Source of the DNA: Phycisphaerales bacterium
Lineage (GTDB): Bacteria > Planctomycetota > Phycisphaerae > UBA1845 > UTPLA1
Reading direction: 5' to 3'
Assembly: GCA_022360095.1 (NCBI GenBank)
Contig: JAKSDK010001037.1
Location: 292,046-356,045 of the forward strand
DNA length: 64,000 nucleotides
The position numbers and the translations under genes are program-made. The stretch's first letter is position 1, and every line of letters begins with the position of its first letter. The notes under the pieces were generated by a model. The model did not search any database and was not told the origin of the DNA. It saw only the letters and a program-made list of their open reading frames with translations. Below, in pieces: positions 8,355 through 18,002 of this stretch.

Positions 8355-9077
8355 TTAGTACGTCTCCGGCCCCCTCGTAATACGTGGTATCGGAGTCCCG
8401 GGAGGAATGCACTCGGAGGCAACGTCTTCGGCGCGGCCGAGTCCGAATTGCTCGCGGAGGGCCGCGAGCTTCGCGATCTCCTCCGGGGGCAAATCGCGAA
8501 CACGGCCGAGTTGATGAGCCATGAATAGAACCTGTGCACCGTGTTCGAGTTTTTCGAGCTTGAACAGCGCATCGGTCGGCGATTTGCCCACCGTCAATGA
8601 ACCGTGACGATCCAGGATGAGCGCGTCGTGCTGTCTTATCAGTTCGCGCACCGCGACGGCGCCTTCTTCAGTTGCGGGCGTGGCATAGTCCGTGACCGGC
8701 ACCTGGCCGAACGAGATGATGACCTCGGGCAGGGCACACTGGGACATGGCCACGCCGGCAACGGTGAGGGCAATCGTCGTCGGAGGGTGGGCATGAATGG
8801 CGGCCATGACGTCCGGGCGCCGGGCGTAAGCGGCCAGGTGCATCCAGCGTTCACTGGAAGGCTTCTGTGAGCCGTTTAGCGCCATCCCGTTTTGATCCAT
8901 GATGGTTAGCTCATCCGGCTTCAACATGCCGAGGCAAGTGCCGCTGGGTGAGATGAGAAAGCGATCATCACTCAGGCGCACGGAGATATTGCCATCGGTT
9001 CCGGCCACGAGACCGCGTTCATGGACGTGCCGGCCGATATCGCAGATTTCTCGTCGCAATTGCCATTCAGTTGGCAT
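8355..9077 (-). CDS. Class II aldolase/adducin family protein (fuculose-phosphate aldolase-like)
   Basis: 240 aa from ATG 9077; a TTG at 9092 is in frame but less likely. Family features are GLVAGTDGNISVRL, FLISPSGTCLGML, KPSSERWMHLAAYARRPDV and the metal-binding HAHPP near the middle, with a later LDRHGSLTVG carrying another ligand His. The fold cleaves sugar phosphates such as L-fuculose 1-phosphate or ribulose phosphates using zinc. The exact substrate is unknown and no sugar kinase or isomerase is adjacent. It is convergent with the antiporter and divergent from the propeller gene at 9229. Confidence 0.85.
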   Translation of the reverse strand: MPTEWQLRREICDIGRHVHERGLVAGTDGNISVRLSDDRFLISPSGTCLGMLKPDELTIMDQNGMALNGSQKPSSERWMHLAAYARRPDVMAAIHAHPPTTIALTVAGVAMSQCALPEVIISFGQVPVTDYATPATEEGAVAVRELIRQHDALILDRHGSLTVGKSPTDALFKLEKLEHGAQVLFMAHQLGRVRDLPPEEIAKLAALREQFGLGRAEDVASECIPPGTPIPRITRGPETY

Positions 9078-9228
9078 GGTCAAATGATCCAAGGATACCG
9101 AAAATCAGGTTGAAACGTAAGTGTGCATCATCCGTGTTGCCGTGTCGAAAAGTACTCACTAGCATTTTAGATAATAAATGAAAAGAAAGACGTTCGTTCA
9201 ATGTCTCACAATCCATAAGGAGGATCTT

Positions 9229-10434
9229 ATGCCCATTCTTCGATGCATTCTCGTGGTCTTGTCGGTCGTGTTGATCTTGGCCTGCCCATCCTATGGCGAG
9301 GATTGGCCGAACTGGCGGGGACCAACCTACAACGGACACAGTTCGGAGAAGGGGTTCAAAACAAACTGGGACGGGGATCTTGAAACGGTGTGGGAGCATC
9401 CGATCGGAGCCGGGTACAGCGGGATCGTCATCGCCAAGGGGCGAGCATACACCTGTGGACAACCGGGGAAGAAGCAGGTCCTGTACTGCTTCGATGCCGA
9501 CTCGGGGAAAGTGATCTGGGAGAAGGCGTTTGAGCCGAGATACCGTAACCACGTCTGGAACGGTCCACGGACCACGCCGACCGTCCACAAGGGACGCGTA
9601 TATATCCTGGGGGCCAAAGGCAAACTGGCGTGCTTTGACGCTACGGACGGCGAGGAGAAGTGGTCGAGGAACTTCGATCACGTCCCGCAGTGGGGCTACA
9701 GCGGGTCCGTGCTGATTCAGGGGAAACTGGCCCTCGTGACCGCCGGAGGGCAATACGGAGGCCTTCGTGCACTCAATCGAAAGACGGGCAAGGAACTCTG
9801 GAAGTGCGGCACGGATGGTGACTCGGGCTATTCGACGCCTTACCCCTTCGAATTCGAGGGCACGAAGTATGTATGCGGATTCCTGGGCAAAAGCGTTTCG
9901 ATCGCAGACCTCAAGACGGGCAAAGAAGTCCTCAGCATGCCCTGGGAGACCGAATGGAAAGTCAATGCGGCGACGCCGATCTACCATGACGGGTATCTAT
10001 TTCTGAGTTCGGGCTATCAGACGGGGTGTGCCGTATATAAGCTGTCGAAGAGCGGCAAAGCGCTTAAAGCGACCCAAGTCTGGCGAAGCAAGAAAATGCG
10101 AAACAAGTTTCAAACGCCGGTCCTTCATGATGGATATCTGTATTCGTTTGATCAGAAGGGCTTCAAGTGCCTTGATTTCATGACCGGCGACGTGCGGTGG
10201 AGTCACCGGGGCGGCGAGCATGCGCATGGTTCCGTGATACTCGCCAACGATCATCTCGTGGCTTTGACGCAAGACGGCCTGCTAAGAATCGGCAAGGCGT
10301 CGCCGGAGAGCTTCCACGCGGTAGGCGAGGCCCAGATTCTAACCGGCCAATGCTGGACCGTGCCGACATTGTCCGACGGCCGTATTTACGCGCGAAATCA
10401 CAAGAAGATCGTTTGTATTGATCTACGTTCATGA
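9229..10434 (+). CDS. Secreted PQQ-type beta-propeller protein
   Basis: 401 aa from ATG 9229, which has a strong AAGGAGG five bases upstream; an ATG at 9178 is in frame but lacks one. A signal peptide (LRCILVVLSVVLILACPSYG) is followed by the EDWPNWRGPTYNG opening typical of planctomycete propellers. Repeated blades carry A/D-x-xGK-x-W motifs, for example YCFDADSGKVIWEKAF and ACFDATDGEEKWSRNF. There is no dehydrogenase-type PQQ active site that I can identify, so it is better seen as a BamB/quinoprotein-fold scaffold of unknown role outside the cytoplasm. It converges with the ABC permease gene only 12 bases away. Confidence 0.82.
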   Translation: MPILRCILVVLSVVLILACPSYGEDWPNWRGPTYNGHSSEKGFKTNWDGDLETVWEHPIGAGYSGIVIAKGRAYTCGQPGKKQVLYCFDADSGKVIWEKAFEPRYRNHVWNGPRTTPTVHKGRVYILGAKGKLACFDATDGEEKWSRNFDHVPQWGYSGSVLIQGKLALVTAGGQYGGLRALNRKTGKELWKCGTDGDSGYSTPYPFEFEGTKYVCGFLGKSVSIADLKTGKEVLSMPWETEWKVNAATPIYHDGYLFLSSGYQTGCAVYKLSKSGKALKATQVWRSKKMRNKFQTPVLHDGYLYSFDQKGFKCLDFMTGDVRWSHRGGEHAHGSVILANDHLVALTQDGLLRIGKASPESFHAVGEAQILTGQCWTVPTLSDGRIYARNHKKIVCIDLRS

Positions 10435-10446
10435 ACTGCCGGCTCA

Positions 10447-13400
10447 CTATTCTGCCCGCAACGCCGGGAGCAAAGGGGTTTTCAGCGTCGAGCGTAATGC
10501 GACGATGCCCGAGAGCAAGCCTGCAAGAAGAACGAGCAGCAGCGTAAATCCGAGTGACGCCCAGGGAATCTGTCCGGCGTGTTCGGCGGCGTGAGGCGTG
10601 ACGGCGAGCAAAGCCGACAGTCCCCCGATGAATAATCCGGCGATCAGGAGTGAGGCGTTCTCCGCCAGCACCATCCATCCGAGGCCGCTTTGGCGATGGC
10701 CCAGCGCGCGCAACAGCGCCAGTTCACGACGTCGTTCCAGGACGTTGCGGAGCATCACGGCGGCAAGGCCCAAAGTGCCCAGGATCAATCCCAAGCCGCC
10801 AAGGGTCTGGAAAGTGGACATGTAAGTGTTCTCCACCGCGCGGTATTCGTTGAGTCGATCGATTGTCGATTCCACGTCGAATCCATGGTCATTGAGATCG
10901 CGCTCCAGGGCTTGAGACAGTTTTTTCGTGTCGGCAGGCGAGGCTTCGATGAGAGCAAATTGGTAACCGTTCACCGACGGGAACAATTCGACGAATTGAG
11001 GCTCAGCGATGACCAGCTCGCTTTGAAGAACACTTCCCGCGAGCATCGCAACGATTCGCAGCTTTCGTTGTCGGCCGCGCTCGTCCGTGACGACCATATC
11101 GTCTCCGAGGCCGAGCTTGATCAACCATGTGAGCGTGTTGGCATCACCGATGGCCGGGATGGCCCCGTCCTCGAAGACACGGTTCAGCAGTCTCCAGGGA
11201 TTGGCTTTTTCCTCCGGCGAGGTCGCCAGGGTCTTGCTGAAATCGAAACCGCCGCGTGCGATCATGGCCTTCGGAGCGCCGAGTATGTTGGGCCGTGTGA
11301 CCTGATAAAGATTGAGGCAACTGGCGTCATCACCCGGTTTGAGTCTAAGTGTCGTAGCCGTGGCATCATTCAGCAGTCCCTTGGTCCCCTCCGTAAGATT
11401 CAAGGCTTCGCGGCCGGTCGCGGTGTTTAGGTCGTAGTGCAAAGGGACGACGGCGTGGGCCAGGAGCGAAAAACCGCCGGTGCCGCCGTCTTTGGCAAGG
11501 GCATTCTGATCGACCGTCCGACGGCTGGCGCCGACGGCGATGATGACGAAGCTGGCGCAGGCAATGAGCCCCGCCGTCAGCAGACTGCGTGCACGATGGC
11601 GTCCGGCGTTGCGTAATCCCAGACGGCACATGGCGGCAGTTCCGGCTGATCGAATCAGCGACCGGCGGTCTCGATTCAGCCATATCGACAGTCCGGCCAG
11701 TCCGGCGATCAGCAAGGCCGTGCCGCCGCCGAAGAACGCGTACTCCTTCGGAACCCCGTCGGAAGCAAACGGTAAGATCAACGCCGTGACACCGAGGGCC
11801 AAGGTGATGACCAGGATCATTCGCGAAACCCGCCCTCGATTTGCCGAAGACTTCGCCCGGTCCGATTGAATCACGCCTGCGAGCAGTGCTCGTGGTGAGA
11901 TCTTCGTCAAACCGCGAAGAGACCATGCAACGGAAATCAGGGCGATCACGAAGCTCGCGAGATACCCGATGACGAGACTCATCCACGAAACATGAAGCTG
12001 AAGAAACGGGGCGTTGACGGCTTCGGCCCACCAGGAGCGCAGTCCGGCCAACATCAACCACGCGTAGCCGATCGCACCAAGCAAACCGAGTGCAGAGCCG
12101 AGATCGGCGAGGATGGCCCCTTCGATCAGAAAAAGCCAATAGACGCGCTTCGTGTTGTAGCCGGTGGCGAGGAGTAGACCGACCTCGCCGGCCCGCCGCT
12201 CGACGCCGAGGCGAAAGATGAGGGCGACCAGCATCGTCGCGGCGGCAATTAGAAAGAAGCTGAACCCGATGAACAATCCGCTGAACTCCGTGCTGCCTGC
12301 GCCGGCTTCGAGCGCGCGTTGCCTGACCGGCTCGAAGCGCAGACCGAGTTGAGCGGGATCGAGTTGCTCGAGCAGGAGACGTTCAAATTCGGAAGCGGCC
12401 AATGGCATATGAGCATCCGCCACTCGCCTTGGCGTGACGTGCATCGCGGTCAAGCGCCCGAAACGGCTGTTCGCCTCCGTCCAAAGCCGAATCCCGGTCT
12501 CCAGGGCAATGAAAGCCTTTGGGGAGCCTTTGTGCGTATTCCAATAGTCCTCATCCCGCTCTCGAATGCGGCTCATATCGATCTTGAAGGATGGCGGCGG
12601 GTCCCAGTCGGCAATGGTCCTGGCATTGCTGATGCCCTCGAAATTCGGCATGAAACCCGGATCGGCGGTAGGGTCCATCGGAAGAATCGCGGACAACCTG
12701 AACTCGGCCTGCTCCGTTTCGAGACGGCCGAAGGCGCCTGAGACGTAGTATTCGATTCTGATCGTGTCGCCGATACCTGCCCCCAGATCATCCGCGGCCC
12801 ATTGGTTCAACGCGATCTCATTCGCAGCCAGCTTTGGATAGGGTTCGCCGAGGCTGGTGGAAATCGCGGTGATCGTCGAATACGGAATCTCGCGGACGAA
12901 CTTGTTCGAGCCTTCCTCGTCGAGCAGAGCAATCGTGTTGGCAAGATAGGTTAGGACCGGTTCGGGGCGTTGAGAGAGCGTCCGAGCGGCATCATAGGCG
13001 GCAGCCTCAACGGGAGGTTCGAGCAAGAGGCGATTCGTTTCCAACGCGAAATAGCCGCGCTGCTCATCCGGACGGAGACGTAAGTGATAATCATCCAGAC
13101 GATCATGCCTGGCCAACAGTGAATTGAGGGTCTCGCCCGGTATTGCTGAGAGAGAGTCCGTCGCGCGATCCTTGGCGGCGATCAGAATCGCATTGGCTCG
13201 TCCTTCTTGTTGAAGGGTGCGCTGAATTGTTTTCAACGGAATGAAGGCATTTCGAGGCGTGAACTGGTCCGGCCTGAGGCTGAAATTTCCCAGGGCGTCG
13301 CCATCGATGATTCGATGGACCTTTAGCCGAACTGAAACGGAAGCATCGTCGGGCCGACCGAGCAGAGTCTCGGTGGGAACGAAGCTGTGTTTTTCGATTC

Positions 13401-13875
13401 GTAACAGAACATCGTCGCCGACATGGATATCCAGCTCGTCCGCCAAATGGCGATTTAGCACGACGGACCGATCGGGCATATCGGATGCGGTCTTTTCCGT
13501 TCCGAAATCAAGTTTCCAGAACCGCTCGTCGACGCCGTAAAGGTTGATCCCGCTGACGAGGGTCTGGTTCGTCGCGTGCTTGATGGCGGCCTGCAGCGTG
13601 ATGATCGGTACGGCCTCGTCGAATCCGGCCGTGAACGCGTCTTCCGCCGAAACCTCGTCCGTCAGGGCTTCACGAATGAAACGCGGGGCGGTCAGCGCGT
13701 AATCAACCGGTCCCAGTCGTTTCAACGCCAGATCGCGCAGACTGCCGCGCATCGAGTCACCGACGAGCAGAGCACCGGTCAACGCGGCCGTTGCGGCCAC
13801 GACACAAAGCATGACCGCCAAGTTGGTTCGCCAATGATAGGCAAGGCTGTTGCGATAAACCGCTAACGGGTGCAA
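10447..13875 (-). CDS. FtsX/LolE-type ABC transporter permease (large, duplicated)
   Basis: 1142 aa. One membrane span near the N-terminus (LAVMLCVVAATAALTGALLV) precedes ~500 residues of extracytoplasmic domain. Then come several spans with FtsX-domain features (GFSFFLIAAATMLVALIFRL; ERRAGEVGLLLATGYNTKRV), a second soluble stretch, and a final three-span FtsX block (LGTLGLAAVMLRNVLERRRE; LLRALGHRQSGLGWMVL). The duplicated plan resembles MacB/LolE-like permeases that act on lipids, lipoproteins or peptides. Its start overlaps the ATPase stop by 13 bases, so they form one transporter. Substrate unknown. Confidence 0.87.
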   Translation of the reverse strand: MHPLAVYRNSLAYHWRTNLAVMLCVVAATAALTGALLVGDSMRGSLRDLALKRLGPVDYALTAPRFIREALTDEVSAEDAFTAGFDEAVPIITLQAAIKHATNQTLVSGINLYGVDERFWKLDFGTEKTASDMPDRSVVLNRHLADELDIHVGDDVLLRIEKHSFVPTETLLGRPDDASVSVRLKVHRIIDGDALGNFSLRPDQFTPRNAFIPLKTIQRTLQQEGRANAILIAAKDRATDSLSAIPGETLNSLLARHDRLDDYHLRLRPDEQRGYFALETNRLLLEPPVEAAAYDAARTLSQRPEPVLTYLANTIALLDEEGSNKFVREIPYSTITAISTSLGEPYPKLAANEIALNQWAADDLGAGIGDTIRIEYYVSGAFGRLETEQAEFRLSAILPMDPTADPGFMPNFEGISNARTIADWDPPPSFKIDMSRIRERDEDYWNTHKGSPKAFIALETGIRLWTEANSRFGRLTAMHVTPRRVADAHMPLAASEFERLLLEQLDPAQLGLRFEPVRQRALEAGAGSTEFSGLFIGFSFFLIAAATMLVALIFRLGVERRAGEVGLLLATGYNTKRVYWLFLIEGAILADLGSALGLLGAIGYAWLMLAGLRSWWAEAVNAPFLQLHVSWMSLVIGYLASFVIALISVAWSLRGLTKISPRALLAGVIQSDRAKSSANRGRVSRMILVITLALGVTALILPFASDGVPKEYAFFGGGTALLIAGLAGLSIWLNRDRRSLIRSAGTAAMCRLGLRNAGRHRARSLLTAGLIACASFVIIAVGASRRTVDQNALAKDGGTGGFSLLAHAVVPLHYDLNTATGREALNLTEGTKGLLNDATATTLRLKPGDDASCLNLYQVTRPNILGAPKAMIARGGFDFSKTLATSPEEKANPWRLLNRVFEDGAIPAIGDANTLTWLIKLGLGDDMVVTDERGRQRKLRIVAMLAGSVLQSELVIAEPQFVELFPSVNGYQFALIEASPADTKKLSQALERDLNDHGFDVESTIDRLNEYRAVENTYMSTFQTLGGLGLILGTLGLAAVMLRNVLERRRELALLRALGHRQSGLGWMVLAENASLLIAGLFIGGLSALLAVTPHAAEHAGQIPWASLGFTLLLVLLAGLLSGIVALRSTLKTPLLPALRAE

Positions 13876-14537
13876 AGCGTACCGTCCTGCAATTCATATT
13901 GCCGTTCGAACCGTGAAGCAAGAGCGGTGCTGTGCGTGACAACCACCAGGATCGTGCTCTCCGAGCGATGGAGATCGAGCAACAATTCCGTCACGGATTC
14001 GGCGGTGTTACGATCCAGGTTGCCCGTTGGCTCGTCGGCGAGGACGACGGCGGGGCCATTGATCATGGCCCTGGCAATCGCGACGCGCTGTCGCTCACCG
14101 CCGGAAAGTTCAGCCGGCCGGTGGTCAAGACGATCGGACAGTCCCACGCGATCCAACAAGTCTTGTGCCCTTGCGACGCCGTTTCCTGTTTGCTTCTCGG
14201 CGAGTGTCGGGATCAACACATTTTCCAGAACGGAGCAATGCGGCAGGAGGTGATGATCTTGAAAAATGAAGCCGATCCGCCGGTTTCGAAATCGAGCGAG
14301 GTCCGGCTCCAAAAATGTAAACGGATTGCAGTGATCGATGGTGAGTTCGCCGCCGGTCGGATTTTCCAAAGTGCCGAGGATGTTCAGGAAAGTGCTTTTT
14401 CCGCAACCGGACGGTCCCATGATCGCCGCGGTTTCGCCGGCGTTTAGCGTCAGTGACGCCCCGCGCAGGACGCTAAGGGAACCCCGTGCGGTGGGATAGT
14501 CCTTGACAAGGGCGTTCGCATGAAGGGTAGCGGTCAT
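13863..14537 (-). CDS. LolD/MacB-type ABC transporter ATPase
   Basis: 224 aa from ATG 14537, which overlaps the upstream glycosyltransferase stop (ATGA). Walker A is GPSGCGKST, the Q-loop region is FIFQDHHLLPHCSVLENV, the signature is [14 protein letters not shown], Walker B is [12 protein letters not shown] and the switch His is in VVVTHS. The subfamily is the LolD/MacB group that energises FtsX-type permeases. It sits between a glycosyltransferase and its permease and overlaps both. Confident. Confidence 0.92.
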   Translation of the reverse strand: MTATLHANALVKDYPTARGSLSVLRGASLTLNAGETAAIMGPSGCGKSTFLNILGTLENPTGGELTIDHCNPFTFLEPDLARFRNRRIGFIFQDHHLLPHCSVLENVLIPTLAEKQTGNGVARAQDLLDRVGLSDRLDHRPAELSGGERQRVAIARAMINGPAVVLADEPTGNLDRNTAESVTELLLDLHRSESTILVVVTHSTALASRFERQYELQDGTLCTR

Positions 14538-15841
14538 GCACTTCCTAACTGCGACGGACGAGTGTTTGCACAGGATTCGAAAACGTCCCATGCTCTATCC
14601 GCCATGGCCTCATCGGTGAACGAAGCACAGACGGCGTCGCGCCCGGATTGACCGAGTTTTTCTCGTAATTGAGCGTCGTTCATTAACTTCGTGATGCAGT
14701 CCGCCAACGACTTCGGATCATCGGGTTCGCAAAGAAGACCTCCGCCGGTGGATTCAATGAATTCGGGGAACGTCCCATGTCGAGGTTGAACAACGGGGAT
14801 CCCCTGTGACATGGCTTCAAGAACGTAGAGTCCCTTCGCTTCCCGATAGACCGTCGGCACGGAAAGCACGTCAATCGAGCGAAGCATGCGATACTTCTCG
14901 GATCGGTCCACTTCGCCAAGGTAGTCGATGAAACGATCAAGCTTATGGTCGGTCATTTGCGACTGAAGCGCCGTAAAATATGGGCGATCCGCTCCGCCGA
15001 GGTAACCCGCCACTTTCAGACGACATTCTCGTCCATCCCGGTGCAATAGGCGAAATGCCTCGAGAAGCAAGTGGAGCCCTTTGTCTGAGCAGATGCGCGC
15101 AAGATACCCGATGGTGAAAGGCCGGCTTGCTGCAGGCGGGGGGGCGTCCTGATGATCTTCGACGCGAATGCCGAGAGGAACCTGATGGATACGATCCGGG
15201 GCGATTCCGAAACGCTCTTTCGCATAATTGGAGTAGTATCGGCTGACCGACAGGAAAGCATCCACGTCGCGACCGCGATCTCGGATCAGGGCAAACGTCT
15301 CGGACTGAAACGGCTCGGGTAGTTTTTCGATCAGAATGTCCTCACCCGTCAGTGTGCAAACGACGGGAATACCGAGTTCCTGTCGAATGCGCCGCGCCAG
15401 TCCCACGAAAAAAGCATTGGGCAAATGGACAAGGCTGGGCTGCAGTTCGATCAGGCCCTGGAGGAGCTTCGAAAGTTCCCGTTTCTGGTCTCCGTCCTCC
15501 CCCTTCAATATCGAAAGTGTCAGCGGGGCCGCCGTTTCCAAGGATGTTGATCCGGCCCTTTTCATGGCACGTCGCAGTAAGGTGGGATGATCCAAAAGCC
15601 GATCCACCGGTCTGGGTAGATGTCGGAAGAGGGCGTTCTTTTGCTGCAGGTAGATGTTGATGCCGCCATAATAAACACGGTCCTGGCTGACGTCCGGTTC
15701 ATCCGTGCGGATGGGGGAGTAAACGGGGATCAGGACGACGTCGCGGCCTTTGCGTATGAGGGCGGCAGCGAGTGTGTTGTCACGCATGCAGCTTCCGCAA
15801 TACATGCCTCCGGCTCCGGCGGTGAGATAAGCGACCCTCAT
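14534..15841 (-). CDS. Glycosyltransferase family 4 protein with GMYCGSCMRDN motif
   Basis: 435 aa from ATG 15841; in-frame codons upstream are less likely. The N-terminus reads MRVAYLTAGAGGMYCGSCMR, a Cys-containing variant of the GT-B donor-fold start that marks a distinct GT4 branch. The C-terminal Rossmann half contains FTIGYLARICSDKGLHLLLE, VPTVYREAKGLYVLEAMSQG and a downstream E, the usual nucleotide-sugar binding arrangement. It would transfer a sugar from a nucleotide donor in the cytoplasm; acceptor unknown. It is the first gene of an operon with the LolD/FtsX transporter, suggesting that a glycosylated product could be exported, which is inference. Confidence 0.87.
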   Translation of the reverse strand: MRVAYLTAGAGGMYCGSCMRDNTLAAALIRKGRDVVLIPVYSPIRTDEPDVSQDRVYYGGINIYLQQKNALFRHLPRPVDRLLDHPTLLRRAMKRAGSTSLETAAPLTLSILKGEDGDQKRELSKLLQGLIELQPSLVHLPNAFFVGLARRIRQELGIPVVCTLTGEDILIEKLPEPFQSETFALIRDRGRDVDAFLSVSRYYSNYAKERFGIAPDRIHQVPLGIRVEDHQDAPPPAASRPFTIGYLARICSDKGLHLLLEAFRLLHRDGRECRLKVAGYLGGADRPYFTALQSQMTDHKLDRFIDYLGEVDRSEKYRMLRSIDVLSVPTVYREAKGLYVLEAMSQGIPVVQPRHGTFPEFIESTGGGLLCEPDDPKSLADCITKLMNDAQLREKLGQSGRDAVCASFTDEAMADRAWDVFESCANTRPSQLGSA

Positions 15842-15988
15842 ATGATCCTTTTGCCAGCGCATGAACAGGGCCGCCACTGCCGGACGGCCCGTGATTTCGA
15901 GTTTGATTGTAGTCCTGATTTCAAGATGTGGCGACAGGACATGTGTATGGGCAAGGCGCGGGTCGCCGATGCCCTATCGGGAGAAAGA

Positions 15989-16013
15989 CATGCCCGTGCG
16001 GGGGACGGGCATG
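15989..16013 (-). terminator. Hairpin after the surface-protein gene
   Basis: Arms CATGCCCGT (15989-15997) and ACGGGCATG (16005-16013) with a 7-base loop. Read on the minus strand, it follows the stop at 16037 and is followed by a pyrimidine-rich TCTTTCTCC, so it probably ends the 16037-16744 transcript. Confidence 0.5.
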
Positions 16014-16036
16014 CCGCTCACGACAGGATAACTGAG

Positions 16037-16744
16037 TTAGCGACGTCGTCTTCGGAGGCTTCGCTTCATGCCGACAAACATCAACGACATCGTGGCGAAA
16101 GACAGAATGCTGAAGAAATTTCCACAACTGTTGGGCGTTGGCAACGGGGGAACGTCGGCTTCCGACTCAGCGATGTTCGTATTGACATTGCAGGTATAGG
16201 TGAACTCGAACGGTTCGGCCGGGTTCGATTCGTTCTCGAACTGGCCGCTGCCTTCCCATTGCAGCTCAACGTTCTGGGCATTGTTGGCGCCGCCCCTGAC
16301 GGTTCCTCGCGAAGTCGCGGGCAGGATTTCCGGAGAACTGAACCCGAAAGTTGACAGGTCATTCGCGAACGTGATCTCGTACACATCATTCGTGACGAAA
16401 GTCTGAGATTGCGGATCGTATGTGCCGTTTGATTCCAGGATGCGGACCTGAATTCTCCCGGTCGTTATGCCCAGAGGCAGGGTCAACGATTCGATCTGCT
16501 GATTGTAATCCGTGAACCGTGCGGCCCCGGTCTCATCATCAATTTCGAGGTTGAACCGTGTGTAGAAGACATTCGATGTGGAAGAGATGCCGAGCCCGGG
16601 GAAATTGAGCGAAAAGTCGGTGACGACCTCGCTGTTCTCGAAAGCATTCAAAACGTTGACTTCGGCACGGACATCGCCAACAACAAAGAGACTGCTCAAT
16701 GCGACCAGAACGCAGGCGACAATCGACTGATGAAGCTTCATCAT
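16037..16744 (-). CDS. Secreted protein with Cys-Gly/TM/poly-Arg C-terminal anchor-like tail
   Basis: 235 aa from ATG 16744 (a second ATG follows at 16741; AAGGAGCC lies upstream). A signal peptide (SIVACVLVALSSLFVVGDVR) leads into ~180 residues of likely beta-sandwich with no family I can name. The C-terminus is TPNSCGNFF, then a ~17-residue hydrophobic segment (ILSFATMSLMFVGM), then KRSLRRRRR. This is the three-part layout of a C-terminal sorting signal such as PEP-CTERM, but with Cys-Gly in place of PEP. It may be processed and anchored to the cell surface. Nothing in the neighbours tells its function. Confidence 0.72.
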   Translation of the reverse strand: MMKLHQSIVACVLVALSSLFVVGDVRAEVNVLNAFENSEVVTDFSLNFPGLGISSTSNVFYTRFNLEIDDETGAARFTDYNQQIESLTLPLGITTGRIQVRILESNGTYDPQSQTFVTNDVYEITFANDLSTFGFSSPEILPATSRGTVRGGANNAQNVELQWEGSGQFENESNPAEPFEFTYTCNVNTNIAESEADVPPLPTPNSCGNFFSILSFATMSLMFVGMKRSLRRRRR

Positions 16745-16844
16745 CACGGGCTCCTTATTCCTAGAAAAGTTCTGATGATGCCGGAACATGGGATTCGCAC
16801 AAATCTCCACCACGGTCCGGCGGCTCGCCGTTTATCATAACAAC

Positions 16845-16861
16845 TTCCGTCTCAGACGGAA
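16845..16861 (-). terminator. Hairpin after the 16878 propeller gene
   Basis: TTCCGTCT and AGACGGAA arms around a single base. On the minus strand it lies 17 bases past the stop at 16878 and leads into GTTGTTATG. The stem is strong but the U tract is poor, so this is a moderate candidate. Confidence 0.4.
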
Positions 16862-16877
16862 AATCACTTCCGAGACG

Positions 16878-18002
16878 CTAATCACCGGCTGACTTCTCCC
16901 CAAAACAATAAACGATACCGTCTTCCGTGCCAATGACCAGCCGGCCGTTGCCGACGGCGGGAGAAGCGGACATGCTTCCTCCGGCTTCAAATCGCCAGAT
17001 TTCCTTGCCACGCGCCAGATCGATCCCATAAAGATTGCCGTCTGCGGAGCCGACGAACACGCGATCGTCGACGATGACCGGTGACGAGTCCACACGACCC
17101 CTGGTTTGAAAAACCCAGCGGGCTTTTCCGGTCGCTGGATTCAGCGCATGCACATATTTGTCCCGACCCCCGATCACAACGACCTTGTCCGTAACTGCCG
17201 GTGAAGAATGAAAGGGGAACGCACGGTCGGGATGTTCGTAGGTCCATTTGACCTGCCCCTTTGCCCGATCAATGCAAAGGACACGGTTGCCTAGTGTGCC
17301 GAGATAGAGGTTGGATGCTTGAACGGCGACGGATGCAGCGCTCTGAGCGCCGACATCCAGGTCCTGGAGCTGCTTCCCGTCACTGATTCGAACGACGCGA
17401 AGCCGTCCGTCGCAGCCGGCAAAGAATGCGCTATTGTCGGCAATGCCGGGCGTGCCGTGGATCGGCTGCTCAGTCTCGATCTTCCAGATCTCCTTGCCGT
17501 CTTTGGCGGCGAGGCAATAGAGACGACCGTCATAAGAGCCGAACAATACCCGATCGCCCAAAACATTGGCGGAAGAGATGATCTCCGCCTCGGTACGGTA
17601 CGACCATCGTTTCTTTCCCGTCGCAGCGTCGACCGCGTGAAACTCACCGTTGCCGTCCCCGAAATAGACGATGCCGGCCGCGACGGCCGGTGAGGACTGA
17701 ATGGCAGCTTCATCCGTCTTGTATTTCCAGCGAACCTTGCCGTCCGAAAGTTGAAGCGCATAAAGAACGCCGTTCTCGGAGCCGAAATAGACCGTGCTTC
17801 GTGCGATCGCCGCGGTTGAAGTGACGGACTCATGGTCTTCGGTCTCAAAACGCCACGCAACGGCGAGCTTGGATGGCAACGTCGTCGTCGCCACACCCGT
17901 CAGCTGGGCGTTTCCCCGGAATCCGGCCCAATCGGTCTGGCGGTTCAGCCAAACGGTCAGGGCACAGACCGACAATAAACCCAAAGCTCCAGCTTTGAAC
18001 AT
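16878..18002 (-). CDS. BamB/PQQ-like beta-propeller, membrane-anchored or secreted
   Basis: 374 aa. A short hydrophobic N-terminus (ALGLLSVCALTVWL) acts as a signal or anchor. The WAGFRGNAQLTG start matches other propellers in this window. About seven blades follow with motifs such as YALQLSDGKVRWKYKT, HAVDAATGKKRWSYRT and YCLAAKDGKEIWKIET, the typical tryptophan-docking signature. BamB-like proteins scaffold outer-membrane machinery, but no Bam genes are adjacent, so that role is not supported here. The gene is followed by a hairpin at 16845-16861. Confidence 0.82.
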   Translation of the reverse strand: MFKAGALGLLSVCALTVWLNRQTDWAGFRGNAQLTGVATTTLPSKLAVAWRFETEDHESVTSTAAIARSTVYFGSENGVLYALQLSDGKVRWKYKTDEAAIQSSPAVAAGIVYFGDGNGEFHAVDAATGKKRWSYRTEAEIISSANVLGDRVLFGSYDGRLYCLAAKDGKEIWKIETEQPIHGTPGIADNSAFFAGCDGRLRVVRISDGKQLQDLDVGAQSAASVAVQASNLYLGTLGNRVLCIDRAKGQVKWTYEHPDRAFPFHSSPAVTDKVVVIGGRDKYVHALNPATGKARWVFQTRGRVDSSPVIVDDRVFVGSADGNLYGIDLARGKEIWRFEAGGSMSASPAVGNGRLVIGTEDGIVYCFGEKSAGD

